From Microvirga alba (lineage in GTDB: Bacteria; Pseudomonadota; Alphaproteobacteria; Rhizobiales; Beijerinckiaceae), in the NCBI RefSeq assembly GCF_015694465.1, contig NZ_JADQDO010000005.1, forward strand, positions 62,001-126,000: a DNA stretch of 64,000 nt. The letters run 5' to 3'. The translations under genes were made by a program, and so were the position numbers. Positions 38,244 to 46,840 of this stretch are shown piece after piece; position 1 is the stretch's first letter, and the number at the start of each line of letters is the position of its first letter. The notes under the pieces are model-generated. The model did not search any database and was not told where the DNA came from. It saw nothing but the letters and a program-made list of their open reading frames with translations.

Positions 38244-38380
38244 CGACCCCGTCCTTCGAGTCGATTTGACTTGTCGGCAATCATTGACCACTTATCCCGC
38301 CTTTCGGCGGTCAGGGGCTGACCGCCGGTTTTTCTGTGACCATTGAGCATCCCTCGCGGCTGCTTTTAGGAAATCGCTCT

Positions 38381-41095
38381 ATGAAAGTCCTCGTCGTCGA
38401 GTCGCCTGCCAAGGCCAAGACGATCAACAAGTATCTCGGCAAGGACTACGAGGTCCTGGCCTCCTTCGGGCATATCCGCGATCTGCCCGCCAAGGATGGC
38501 TCGGTCGACCCGGATGCCGATTTCCGCATGATCTGGACCCTTGAGGACCGGGGCTCGAAGCGAGTCTCCGATATCGCGAAGGCGATCAAGGGGGCCGAGA
38601 AGCTCATTCTCGCCACCGACCCGGATCGTGAAGGAGAAGCTATTTCCTGGCACGTTCTGGAGGCCCTGCGCGAGAAGAAGGTACTCAAGGACCTGCCCGT
38701 TGAGCGTGTAACCTTCAACGCCATCACCAAGGATGCTGTGCAGACGGCTCTGCGCAACCCGCGCGAGATCGACCAGGCACTGGTCGATGCTTATCTCGCC
38801 CGCCGTGCGCTGGATTACCTCGTCGGCTTCACTCTCTCGCCGGTGCTCTGGCGCAAACTGCCGGGTGCCCGCTCCGCAGGCCGCGTTCAGTCCGTGGCGC
38901 TTCGCCTCGTCTGCGACCGCGAACTCGAGATCGAGACCTTCAAGACGCAGGAATATTGGTCGATCCTGGCCACCCTTGCCACGAAGGAAGGCGCCGTGTT
39001 CGATGCCCGCCTCGTCGGCGCGGACGGCAAGAAGATCCAGCGCCTCGACATCGGCAACGGCGAACAGGCCGAAGCCTTCAAGCGCGATCTGGAACTGGCG
39101 ACCTTCTCGGTGGCGAATATCGAATCGAAGCCCGCCAGGCGTCACCCCTACCCGCCCTTCACGACCTCGACCTTGCAGCAGGAGGCCTCGCGCAAGCTCG
39201 GCCTTGCTCCGGCGCAGACCATGCGCGTCGCGCAACGGCTTTATGAGGGTGTCGATATCGGCGGCGAGACGGTCGGTCTCATCACCTATATGCGTACCGA
39301 CGGCGTCGACGTGGCTCCGGAGGCCGTGCAGGCGACCCGCCGCGTCATCGGCAAGGAATACGGCGAGAAGTACGTGCCGGGTGTGCCGCGCAAGTACACC
39401 ACGAAGGCGAAGAACGCACAGGAAGCGCACGAGGCCATCCGCCCGACCGATATGAGTCGCCTGCCGAAATACGTGGCGAAATATCTCGAGCCGGAACAGG
39501 CGCGCCTTTACGATCTCATCTGGACCCGCATGATCGCGAGCCAGATGGAATCGGCTGAGCTTGAGCGCACCACCGCCGACATCTCGGCGCAGGTCGGCCC
39601 CCGCAAGCTCGATCTTCGCGCCACCGGCCAGGTGGTGAAGTTCGACGGCTTCCTCACGCTCTATAACGAGAGCAAGGACGACGAGACGGACGAGGATGAA
39701 GGCCGCCTGCCGCCCATGAAGGCGGGCGACGGCCTGGAACGCCGCCGTATCGCCGCCAATCAGCATTTCACCGAGCCGCCGCCGCGTTTCTCCGAGGCGA
39801 GCCTCGTGAAGCGCATGGAAGAACTCGGCATCGGGCGTCCTTCCACCTACGCCGCCGTGCTTCAGGTCTTACGCGACCGCGAATATGTGCGCATCGACAA
39901 GAAGCGCCTCGTCCCCGAGGACAAGGGCCGCATCGTCATCGCATTCCTGGAAAGCTTCTTCCGCCGCTACGTGGAATACGATTTCACGGCGGATCTCGAA
40001 GAGCAGCTCGACCGCATCTCGAACCACGAGATCGATTGGAAGCAGGTTCTGCGCGACTTCTGGCGCGACTTCAACGCCGCCATCGGCGAGACGAAGGAGC
40101 TGCGCACCACGGAGGTGCTGGACGCGCTCAACGAATTGCTCGGCCCGCACATCTTCCCCGATAAGGGCGACGGCTCGAACCCGCGCACCTGCCCGACATG
40201 CGGTTCAGGCCAGCTCTCGCTGAAGCTCGGCAAGTTCGGGGCGTTCATCGGTTGCTCGAATTATCCTGAGTGCAAATACACCCGCCAGCTTGCCGCCTCC
40301 GGCGTTTCGGGCGACGGCGAGGGTTCGTCGGAAAACGGCGGCACGCCGGGCGTGAAGGTTCTGGGAGACGACCCGGAAACCGGAATGCAGGTCACGCTTC
40401 GCGATGGCCGTTTCGGCCCCTTCGTCCAGCTCGGCGAAGGCGAGAAGCCGAAGCGTTCTTCCGTCCCGAAGGGCACGTCGCCGAGTTCGGTCGATCTGGA
40501 AAAGGCGCTCAAGCTCCTCTCGCTTCCGCGCACGGTCGCCATGCACCCGGAAACGGGCGAGCCGATCCTCGCCAATATCGGCCGCTACGGGCCGTATGTT
40601 CAGCATGGCAAGGTCTACGCCAATATCGGCAAGGACGATGACGTGCTGGAGATCGGCGCGAACCGGGCCATCGACCTCATCATCGCCAAGGAAAGCGGCG
40701 CGGGCGGCTTCCGGCGGGGTGCTGCCGACCCGGGCCGTCCAGTTGGTGACGATCCCGTATCCGGCAAGCCCATCGTGGTGAAAGCCGGACGCTTCGGGCC
40801 TTACGTGACCGACGGCGAGACAAACGCGACACTGCCGAAGACGGTCACGGCCGAAGCCGTGACGCTCGACGAGGCCATCAGCCTCCTCGCCGCACGGCGT
40901 GCAGCTGGGCCGAGCAAGAAGGCGCGCGGACGCAAGGCCCCGGTCAAGAAAGCGGCCGCGAAGGCTCCTGCGAAGAAGGCCGCGGCCAAGAAGGCTCCCG
41001 CGAAGAAAGCGGCGACAAAAACGGCGGCGAAGAAGAGCGCCGCGAAAAAGGTCGCGACGAAAAAGCCTCCGGCGAAGGCAAGCACGGCAGATTAA
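38381..41095 (+). CDS. topA: DNA topoisomerase I with lysine/alanine-rich tail
   Basis: TopA relaxes negative supercoils. The 904-residue protein opens with the TOPRIM strand MKVLVVESPAKAKTI and DPDREGEA. The catalytic tyrosine is Tyr303 in ITYMRTDGVD. One four-cysteine zinc finger follows (CPTCG...CSNYPEC, about 600-635). Three to four zinc-less C-terminal repeats come next (RFGPFVQLG, RYGPYVQHG, RFGPYVTDG). The last ~50 residues are almost only Lys and Ala with Pro (KKAPAKKA type), resembling histone H1 tails. The ATG at 38381 gives the standard start. In many Rhizobiales topA is next to dprA and rnr; here it is separated from both. Confidence 0.97.
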   Translation: MKVLVVESPAKAKTINKYLGKDYEVLASFGHIRDLPAKDGSVDPDADFRMIWTLEDRGSKRVSDIAKAIKGAEKLILATDPDREGEAISWHVLEALREKKVLKDLPVERVTFNAITKDAVQTALRNPREIDQALVDAYLARRALDYLVGFTLSPVLWRKLPGARSAGRVQSVALRLVCDRELEIETFKTQEYWSILATLATKEGAVFDARLVGADGKKIQRLDIGNGEQAEAFKRDLELATFSVANIESKPARRHPYPPFTTSTLQQEASRKLGLAPAQTMRVAQRLYEGVDIGGETVGLITYMRTDGVDVAPEAVQATRRVIGKEYGEKYVPGVPRKYTTKAKNAQEAHEAIRPTDMSRLPKYVAKYLEPEQARLYDLIWTRMIASQMESAELERTTADISAQVGPRKLDLRATGQVVKFDGFLTLYNESKDDETDEDEGRLPPMKAGDGLERRRIAANQHFTEPPPRFSEASLVKRMEELGIGRPSTYAAVLQVLRDREYVRIDKKRLVPEDKGRIVIAFLESFFRRYVEYDFTADLEEQLDRISNHEIDWKQVLRDFWRDFNAAIGETKELRTTEVLDALNELLGPHIFPDKGDGSNPRTCPTCGSGQLSLKLGKFGAFIGCSNYPECKYTRQLAASGVSGDGEGSSENGGTPGVKVLGDDPETGMQVTLRDGRFGPFVQLGEGEKPKRSSVPKGTSPSSVDLEKALKLLSLPRTVAMHPETGEPILANIGRYGPYVQHGKVYANIGKDDDVLEIGANRAIDLIIAKESGAGGFRRGAADPGRPVGDDPVSGKPIVVKAGRFGPYVTDGETNATLPKTVTAEAVTLDEAISLLAARRAAGPSKKARGRKAPVKKAAAKAPAKKAAAKKAPAKKAATKTAAKKSAAKKVATKKPPAKASTAD

Positions 41096-41153
41096 TCTTC
41101 GCCGAACTCAAGTTTGAACCGACGCTCCGGGATCGCTCCGCGCGACCCCGGGC

Positions 41154-41687
41154 TCACGCGGCGATCAATCGCTCAAGGTCGTCCCAGGCGTAAATGATGT
41201 TTTCCGAACGCCACAGAGGGCCGGGGTCGACATACCGACCTATCGGCTTTCCTCCCAAGGCCTCGTAAAATTCAATGGCTGGCTTGTTTCCGACAACTAC
41301 GCCGAGAGCTGCACTCTTGTAGCCGAAGCTGCGCAGGTCGCGTGCCAGCGCGGCGAGAAGGCGACGCCCTATGCCTTGGCGCTTGCAAGTGCGATCCACG
41401 TAGAGAAACCTAATCTCACCGCGCTCTCCAAAAGCCTCGGTGGAAGGTGAACCGGCGAAGCCAAAACCTGCCACACGGCCTTGTGTCTCGGCTAGGAGGA
41501 CCGTCTGCCGGGCTTCCGGTGCAGCAAGGATCCCCCGCCAGCGCGAAAGCCGCGAAGCTTCATCGAGTGCCAGAAAGGCCGCTTCCGGGGCTAGATGCCG
41601 ATAGGTCTCACGCCAGACATCGACATGCAGCCGCGCGATGGTTTGCGCGTCGCCCTGCTGCGCGCGGCGCAAGGTGACCTCCCTCAT
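41154..41687 (-). CDS. GNAT family N-acetyltransferase
   Basis: A 177-residue GNAT acetyltransferase. Motif A for acetyl-CoA binding is visible as RFLYVDRTCKRQGIGRRLLAAL, with the Q/RxxGxG/A element as KRQGIG. It is preceded by a strand AGFGFAGSP and followed by the ALGVVVGNKPAIEFYEALGGK motif B, with Asn and the Tyr-Glu-Ala helix. The substrate is unknown. GGGAGA lies before the ATG at 41685-41687. The longer frame extends over 120 codons upstream with no similarity and is not used. It is convergent with topA. Confidence 0.9.
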   Translation of the reverse strand: MREVTLRRAQQGDAQTIARLHVDVWRETYRHLAPEAAFLALDEASRLSRWRGILAAPEARQTVLLAETQGRVAGFGFAGSPSTEAFGERGEIRFLYVDRTCKRQGIGRRLLAALARDLRSFGYKSAALGVVVGNKPAIEFYEALGGKPIGRYVDPGPLWRSENIIYAWDDLERLIAA

Positions 41688-41851
41688 ATCTCTCCCCTGT
41701 CTCTTCTCTCCCCTGCTTATGCGTGACGGTTGAATATTATGTCGAGAGACGCGAATTGCCCTCGAACCAAAGTCCCCGATGAAGAATAATGACAACCTAT
41801 TCGAAGATGGTAAGGCCGCGCTCCTGAAACGGCGGCCGTTGAGGCAAAACC

Positions 41852-42412
41852 ATGGATTGGCTTTTAACGAAGTTTGCCGAGTATGAAAGCAATCTCGCAA
41901 TCCTGCTGCGCCTCGTCGTCGCGACATTTGCGGGAATGGCGATTGGCCTGAATCGCGACAGGCGCAACAAACCGATCGGCATGCGGACGCTGGGCCTCGT
42001 CTCGCTGAGCGCCGCGGCGGTCGTATTGTCCGGTACCGCCTTCGGCGAGTTGCAATTCCATCAAGATGCACTCAGCCGTGTCGTGCAGGGCATCTTGACC
42101 GGCGTCGGCTTCCTCGGCGCGGGCGTCATCATGCGCGGCAGGGACAATTTCGAGGTTCACGGCCTGACGACGGCATCCACGGTTTGGATCGCGGCGGCCC
42201 TCGGTGTGACGGCAGGGGTCGGGGCCTGGTTCATCACCTTCGCCGGCAGCCTGATCGCCTTGTCTCTGTTGAGCTTGGGCAAGCCCGTTGAACGCAACCT
42301 TATCCAGCTGCTCGGCGGCACAAGCGGCGAGGATTCAAACGGATCGACCGCTTCGAACTCAGAAAGTCAGCCAGAGGGCAAAAGCGGCGACCAGGGCAAT
42401 CGTCAGCCATAA
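41852..42412 (+). CDS. MgtC/SapB family membrane protein
   Basis: MgtC-type proteins affect magnesium homeostasis and survival in acidic or intracellular settings, partly by acting on the F-type ATPase. The 186-residue protein has about five membrane helices with the family signatures: ATFAGMAIGLNRDRRNKPIGMRTLGLVSL (arginine-rich loop after helix 1), GFLGAGVIMRG and HGLTTASTVWIAAALGVTAG. The C-terminal ~45 residues are hydrophilic, Ser/Asn/Gln-rich and lack the ACT-like domain of longer members. GAGG lies before the ATG. Its final codons overlap the end of a small convergent gene. Confidence 0.92.
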   Translation: MDWLLTKFAEYESNLAILLRLVVATFAGMAIGLNRDRRNKPIGMRTLGLVSLSAAAVVLSGTAFGELQFHQDALSRVVQGILTGVGFLGAGVIMRGRDNFEVHGLTTASTVWIAAALGVTAGVGAWFITFAGSLIALSLLSLGKPVERNLIQLLGGTSGEDSNGSTASNSESQPEGKSGDQGNRQP

Positions 42413-42550
42413 GGCGTTGGATGGAAGCGAGCGGCCGGCGGCAACGGGCGTGTATTCCGGTTCATTGAAAGCGAAGGCCTCACCGGCCACGCGGGCCGCG
42501 CGATTGAGGTGCAGGTTCCGTGCGGATCCGAGTGCTGTTCTTGACGTCAA
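42359..42550 (-). CDS. Small single-helix membrane protein (63 aa, TTG start)
   Basis: A 63-residue protein with a soluble, slightly basic N-terminal part and a C-terminal hydrophobic helix that runs almost to the last residue (NALWLTIALVAAFALWLTF), a tail-anchor-like layout. The segment EPEYTPVAAGRSLPSNALW precedes it. No ATG exists in frame. The TTG at 42548-42550 is preceded by an excellent GGAGGGGAG site at eight bases, and an in-frame stop lies six codons upstream, which fixes the start. The 3' end overlaps the MgtC-like gene by 54 bases on the opposite strand. Function unknown. Confidence 0.6.
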   Translation of the reverse strand: MTSRTALGSARNLHLNRAARVAGEAFAFNEPEYTPVAAGRSLPSNALWLTIALVAAFALWLTF

Positions 42551-42738
42551 CGTCGAATCTCCCCTCCGTCATCCTCAAGCTTAGAACCCAAACGTGAACG
42601 ATAGCCGAACGGTTCCGCTTCTATCCACGCAGGTTGCACCGCTCCAAATTGCAAGGTTCCAACCTCACGGAAACAATTCTACCCGCGCGAAATTTATGCT
42701 ACAGAGTTCACCGTCAAGCTATCACACAGGAGATCATC

Positions 42739-43146
42739 GTGAAGGCGAGCTCACTCTTTTTGCGGACCGGCGCTCTCGCGGCCATCTTCGGCATGGGCCT
42801 GGGCATTTCGATGGGCATTACCCAGGACCATACGTTGCGTAGCGTCCACGCCCATATCAATCTTGTCGGCTGGGCCTCGATGTTCCTGTTCGGGCTCTAC
42901 TATCACGTAGTGCCCGCTGCGGATTCGAAGCTGGCGAAAATCCACTACTACGTCGCTTTGCCGGGCTTTCTGGCCATGATGGCTGGCGTCGCCGGCCTCA
43001 TGCTCGGCAACGGGTCCTTCGAGCCCCTCGCCATCGTCGGCTCGCTGGTGACCTTCGCTTCGATGCTGATCTTCGCGTGGAACGTTTTCTCCACGACGAA
43101 ATCCTCAGCCGCCTCCAAACCGGCAGCCGTCGCCCCCGCACGCTGA
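42739..43146 (+). CDS. Small membrane protein resembling cbb3/NOR oxidase subunit I
   Basis: A 135-residue integral membrane protein with four hydrophobic helices. Helix 2 contains VHAHINLVGWASMFLFGLYYH, which resembles the helix II haem-ligand region (HxHxxxxGW) of the haem-copper oxidase subunit I/NorB group. Here it is a stand-alone four-helix protein, far shorter than an oxidase. A role in haem or copper binding is possible but inferred only from this motif. The start is GTG at 42739 with AGGAGA upstream; the frame continues 35 codons further without membrane features. The C-terminus is Ser/Ala/Lys-rich. No other oxidase genes are nearby. Confidence 0.72.
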   Translation: MKASSLFLRTGALAAIFGMGLGISMGITQDHTLRSVHAHINLVGWASMFLFGLYYHVVPAADSKLAKIHYYVALPGFLAMMAGVAGLMLGNGSFEPLAIVGSLVTFASMLIFAWNVFSTTKSSAASKPAAVAPAR

Positions 43147-43322
43147 GGATAGGGGCCAGCGACATTTCTCTTCGCTGGCTTTCTCGCCAGAAAAGAACCA
43201 CAAGCCTGATGCGCCGTATGTGCCGTCAGGCTTGTTGCGTTATGGACACGTCGGCGTCCAACCGCCGTCGGAGCGATCAAGCAGCGTTGTGACCCGACGC
43301 CGCTCTTTTCGTTTCCGTTTCG

Positions 43323-43352
43323 TTCACGTATGACTTGCGGATGGGCTATAGT
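43323..43352 (+). promoter_or_regulatory. Candidate parE promoter
   Basis: TTCACG (43323-43328) and TATAGT (43347-43352) are separated by 18 bases and end 36 bases before the parE start codon. A GTTT-N7-GTTC element (43311-43325), one base from the alphaproteobacterial LexA consensus, overlaps the upstream hexamer. Read by eye only. Confidence 0.35.
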
Positions 43353-43388
43353 GCAAAGAAACGCGAATCATCTCGGACCAAGGTCCCA

Positions 43389-45455
43389 ATGACTGATAAT
43401 GACGATCTCTTCGGGGGCGACGAGGCTGCGCCTGTGAAACGGGCCGCGCCCGCCCCGGCCAAAGCCGCTGCCGCCAAGGCCGCCCGCCCCGTTCAACAAG
43501 GCACGCCGGGCGAAAATGGTTATGACGCCTCGTCCATCGAGGTGCTGGAAGGACTCGAGCCTGTCCGCCGTCGCCCTGGCATGTATATCGGCGGCACGGA
43601 CGAGAAGGCTTTGCACCATCTCTTCGCCGAGGTGATCGACAACTCCATGGACGAGGCGGTAGCGGGCCACGCGACCTTCATCGAGGTGGAGCTGGAGGAA
43701 GGCGGCTGGCTCTCAGTGATGGACAACGGGCGCGGCATTCCGATCGACCCGCACCCGAAGTTCCCGAAGAAGTCGGCGCTCGAAGTCATCATGACCACGC
43801 TCCACGCGGGCGGTAAGTTCGATTCGAAGGTCTATGAAACCTCGGGCGGCCTGCACGGCGTCGGCGTTTCGGTGGTGAACGCGCTCTCCGAGACCCTTGA
43901 AGTCGAGGTGGCGCGCGGCCAGACCCTCTATCGCCAAATCTTTTCGCGGGGCATTCCGCAGACGAAGCTGGAGACCGTGGGCCGGGTGCTGAACAGGCGC
44001 GGCACCAAGGTGCGCTTCCTGCCCGACCATCAGATCTTCGGCAAGGACGCCCATTTCCTGCCCCGCCGTCTGTTCAAGATGGCGCGGTCCAAGGCCTACC
44101 TCTTCGGTGGCGTCGAGATCCGATGGAAATGCGCCCCGTCCCTGCTTGAGGGCGTCGACAGCGTTCCGGCCGAGGCGACCTTCCGCTTCCCGAACGGGCT
44201 GAAGGACTATCTCTCCCACGACATCGACGGGAAGGAGCTGGTCACGGACCAGATCTTCTCCGGCAAGATCACCAAGCCGGGCGGCCATGGCTCGCTCGAA
44301 TGGGCCGTCGCCTGGATGGCGAACGAGGACGGTTTCTCCTCATCCTACTGCAACACCGTGCCCACGCCCGAGGGCGGCACGCACGAAAACGGCCTGCGCA
44401 TCGCGCTTTTGCGCGGCTTGCGCGACCATGCGGAGCGCGTCGGCCAGCAGAAGCGCATCGCGCCCGCGACCACCGACGACGTGATGGCGACCTGCGCCTC
44501 GATGCTCTCCGTCTTCATCCGCGAGCCGGAATTCCAGGGCCAGACCAAGGACAAGCTTGCGACGCTGGAGGCGGGCCGCATCGTCGAGGCTGCCATCCGC
44601 GACGCCTTCGATCACTGGCTCGCTGCCTCGCCGCAACAGGCCAACAAGCTGCTCGACTGGGTCATCGACCGGGCCGAGGAGCGTTTGCGCCGCCGTCAGG
44701 AGAAGGAGGTCGCGCGCAAGACCGCGACCCGCAAGCTGCGCCTGCCCGGCAAGCTCGCGGATTGCTCCAACGCGGGCGCGGCGGGGTCCGAACTGTTCAT
44801 CGTCGAGGGCGACTCGGCGGGCGGCTCGGCCAAGCAGGCGCGCGACCGCAAGAGCCAGGCGATCCTGCCCTTGCGCGGCAAAATCCTGAACGTGGCCTCC
44901 GCCGGTCGAGACAAACTGCATCAAAACCAGCAGCTTTCGGATCTGGTTCAGGCGCTGGGCTGCGGCATGGGCTCTCACTACCGCGATGCGGATCTGCGCT
45001 ACGAGAAGGTCATCATCATGACCGACGCGGACGTGGACGGGGCCCACATCGCCTCGCTCCTCATCACTTTCTTCTACCGCCAGATGCCGCGCCTCATCGA
45101 TGCCGGGCACCTCTACCTCGCGGTCCCCCCGCTCTACCGGCTCTCGCAGGGCTCGAAATCGGCTTATGCCCGGGACGACGCCGACCGCGAGCGGCTGTTG
45201 AAGACCACCTTCAAAGGCAGCGGGAAGGTCGAGATCGGACGCTTCAAGGGCCTCGGCGAGATGCTGCCCGCCCAGCTGAAGGAAACCACCATGGACCCGA
45301 AGAAGCGCCTGCTTCTGAAAGTCGTGGTCGAGGCGGACGAGCGGCCGGAGACCGGTGATGCGGTCGAGCGCCTGATGGGCAACAAACCCGAGGCCCGCTT
45401 CACCTTCATCCAGGAACGGGCGGCCTTCGCGGACGAGGCCCAGCTCGACATCTGA
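43389..45455 (+). CDS. parE: DNA topoisomerase IV subunit B
   Basis: ParE is the ATPase subunit of topoisomerase IV, which decatenates daughter chromosomes. The 688-residue protein has an alanine-rich N-terminal leader and the GHKL ATPase motifs (EVIDNSMDEA, VMDNGRGIPID, GGLHGVGVSVVNALS). The TOPRIM domain follows with FIVEGDSAGGSAKQARDRKSQAILPLRGKILNV and MTDADVDGAHI. The short C-terminus and QLKETTMDPKKR region fit ParE rather than GyrB, which carries a longer or different C-terminal domain in proteobacteria. The ATG at 43389 gives the leader MTDNDDLFGGDEAAP. parC is not in this window. A hairpin without a T tract follows at about 45467-45491. Confidence 0.93.
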   Translation: MTDNDDLFGGDEAAPVKRAAPAPAKAAAAKAARPVQQGTPGENGYDASSIEVLEGLEPVRRRPGMYIGGTDEKALHHLFAEVIDNSMDEAVAGHATFIEVELEEGGWLSVMDNGRGIPIDPHPKFPKKSALEVIMTTLHAGGKFDSKVYETSGGLHGVGVSVVNALSETLEVEVARGQTLYRQIFSRGIPQTKLETVGRVLNRRGTKVRFLPDHQIFGKDAHFLPRRLFKMARSKAYLFGGVEIRWKCAPSLLEGVDSVPAEATFRFPNGLKDYLSHDIDGKELVTDQIFSGKITKPGGHGSLEWAVAWMANEDGFSSSYCNTVPTPEGGTHENGLRIALLRGLRDHAERVGQQKRIAPATTDDVMATCASMLSVFIREPEFQGQTKDKLATLEAGRIVEAAIRDAFDHWLAASPQQANKLLDWVIDRAEERLRRRQEKEVARKTATRKLRLPGKLADCSNAGAAGSELFIVEGDSAGGSAKQARDRKSQAILPLRGKILNVASAGRDKLHQNQQLSDLVQALGCGMGSHYRDADLRYEKVIIMTDADVDGAHIASLLITFFYRQMPRLIDAGHLYLAVPPLYRLSQGSKSAYARDDADRERLLKTTFKGSGKVEIGRFKGLGEMLPAQLKETTMDPKKRLLLKVVVEADERPETGDAVERLMGNKPEARFTFIQERAAFADEAQLDI

Positions 45456-45542
45456 CAAAAAAGAAGAGGCGCGGAACCGATCCTCCGCGCCTGTTCGAGC
45501 TGTGTGGGGTTAAAACCCTTTGGTTTCTTCGATATTTCAAAA

Positions 45543-45572
45543 ATCCGAAAATATTTGAAATATTTTTCGGAT
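45543..45572. repeat. AT-rich palindrome downstream of parE
   Basis: The arms ATCCGAAAATATTT (45543-45556) and AAATATTTTTCGGAT (45558-45572) are complementary apart from one extra base. The palindrome is strikingly AT-rich in this GC-rich setting. Read on the minus strand it is followed by TTTTT. It may be a protein site or a weak minus-strand terminator. Confidence 0.6.
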
Positions 45573-45647
45573 CCCTTGGAACCTTCCCCATACCTCCTAC
45601 GTTAATGAGCATCACCGGCTCATTCTGCCCCCACGGGCCGGTCCCTC

Positions 45648-45674
45648 AAAGGCTCCGCAAGGGGCCTTTTTTTT
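45648..45674 (+). terminator. Rho-independent terminator
   Basis: AAAGGCTCC (45648-45656) pairs with GGGGCCTTT, with one G-T wobble, around a GCAA tetraloop, and runs into eight T residues ending at 45674. It closes the parE transcription unit about 200 bases after the stop codon. Confidence 0.85.
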
Positions 45675-45732
45675 GTCCGCCGCATCCCGGGGAAGCGTGA
45701 ACAGGCCGCAATTCTCACCTATGCCGAGCATC

Positions 45733-46089
45733 ATGAGCCGCCCCACGAAACCGACTGTCACCCTCGCCGCCCTGACCTTCGTCGCGACGGCGAGTCTCGC
45801 TCTGCCCGCGACCGCCCAGGACAGCCGGTCCCCAAGTTGGTCCGAAGTGAAGTGCGCCCGCTACAAGAGAGCTTGGACCGACGCGCTCGCCGTGCGCGGG
45901 ACGAAGGGGCTGGGACGGGAATTCCTCGACAATCACGAGACCTTCCTGGCATCCGGCTGCACGGACAGACCCGCAGTCTGTCCACAGACCGACGAAGAGT
46001 TCGCCCTCGCCAACATGATGGTCGTCGCCGCCATGAACGCGGGGACCGCGAGCACCTTCCCGCCCTTTTCCTGCCGGAAGGGAGGCTAG
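45733..46089 (+). CDS. Exported hypothetical protein, cysteine-rich
   Basis: A protein of about 118 residues with a signal peptide (SRPTKPTVTLAALTFVATASLALPATA, cleavage before QDS). The mature part has four cysteines (VKCARYK, ASGCTD, AVCPQTD and FSCRKGG) and a WSEVKCARYKRAWTDAL opening, so it is probably a small disulfide-bonded periplasmic protein. I do not recognise it. Either ATG at 45721 or 45733 can start the signal peptide; the second is used. It ends three bases before the end of a convergent gene that also encodes an exported protein. Confidence 0.68.
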   Translation: MSRPTKPTVTLAALTFVATASLALPATAQDSRSPSWSEVKCARYKRAWTDALAVRGTKGLGREFLDNHETFLASGCTDRPAVCPQTDEEFALANMMVVAAMNAGTASTFPPFSCRKGG

Positions 46090-46092
46090 GCC

Positions 46093-46665
46093 CTATGAGC
46101 CTGCCTTCGGCTTCTCGACGATGTCGTAGGTGCAGGAGAAGGACGCCGCCGCAACGCGATAGGTGTCTGTCGGATTGGTCGGATCCTGAACGATGGCGTC
46201 GCCGGGCTTCGCGACCATCGCCTCGCCCCAGGGCGCCATGAAGCTGAACGGACCTTCCGATGCGCTGAGGGTCAAGTAGCGCATCGGCACGCCGGAAGGC
46301 CGATAGGCCCGCCACCCTTCTCCGTCCGCCTCGTTCTGGGCAGCGCCATACCGCTTGGCGAAAGACGCCGCCTTCACCAAGTAGATCTCGTGGCCTGTCT
46401 CGGGGCAGCGGTTGCGCACCACCATGTCGCCGCTCTCGGCAGGCTTGCTCTTGGTCTCGACGCCTTCCGAGCGAATGATGGTGACCACCACCTCGCCGGC
46501 GGCGGCGGGCTTCGCGTCCACCATCTTCGTCTTCTGCGCCATTCCGGCGCGGCCATTTTCCGCCGCCTTGGCGAAGAAGGCTTTGACGTCGAAATCCTGG
46601 GCGCCGGCGGGAACCGACAGCAGGGCTAATGCAAAGGAGAGGCAAAGAGAGTGTTTGAGACGCAT
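46093..46665 (-). CDS. Exported hypothetical protein
   Basis: A 190-residue secreted protein with a signal peptide (LKHSLCLSFALALLSVPAGA, cleavage before QDF). The mature chain is soluble and mixed, with KKMVDAKPAAAGEVVVTIIR-like strands, NRCPETGHEIYLVK, a GWRAYRPSGVPMRYLTL segment and a closing SFSCTYDIVEKPKAGS with a second cysteine. A PGDAIVQDP stretch occurs near residue 160. No family is recognised. GAGG lies before the ATG at 46663-46665. It is convergent with the cysteine-rich exported protein gene, three bases apart, and divergent from rnr. Confidence 0.7.
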   Translation of the reverse strand: MRLKHSLCLSFALALLSVPAGAQDFDVKAFFAKAAENGRAGMAQKTKMVDAKPAAAGEVVVTIIRSEGVETKSKPAESGDMVVRNRCPETGHEIYLVKAASFAKRYGAAQNEADGEGWRAYRPSGVPMRYLTLSASEGPFSFMAPWGEAMVAKPGDAIVQDPTNPTDTYRVAAASFSCTYDIVEKPKAGS

Positions 46666-46840
46666 GATATCCTCATTCAAGGCGGCGGTTGCTGCTTCAG
46701 CCGATGCTAAAGCTACACGGCTTCGCGAGCCTTGTGTCATTCTCTTATGGCTCCCGCGTGACGCCCCCTAGCGGCAGCTTCGCCTGCATGCGACAAAGCT
46801 CTGTTTTTAGAGCGTCCTTTTCGGCACGCCGTAAAAAGGT

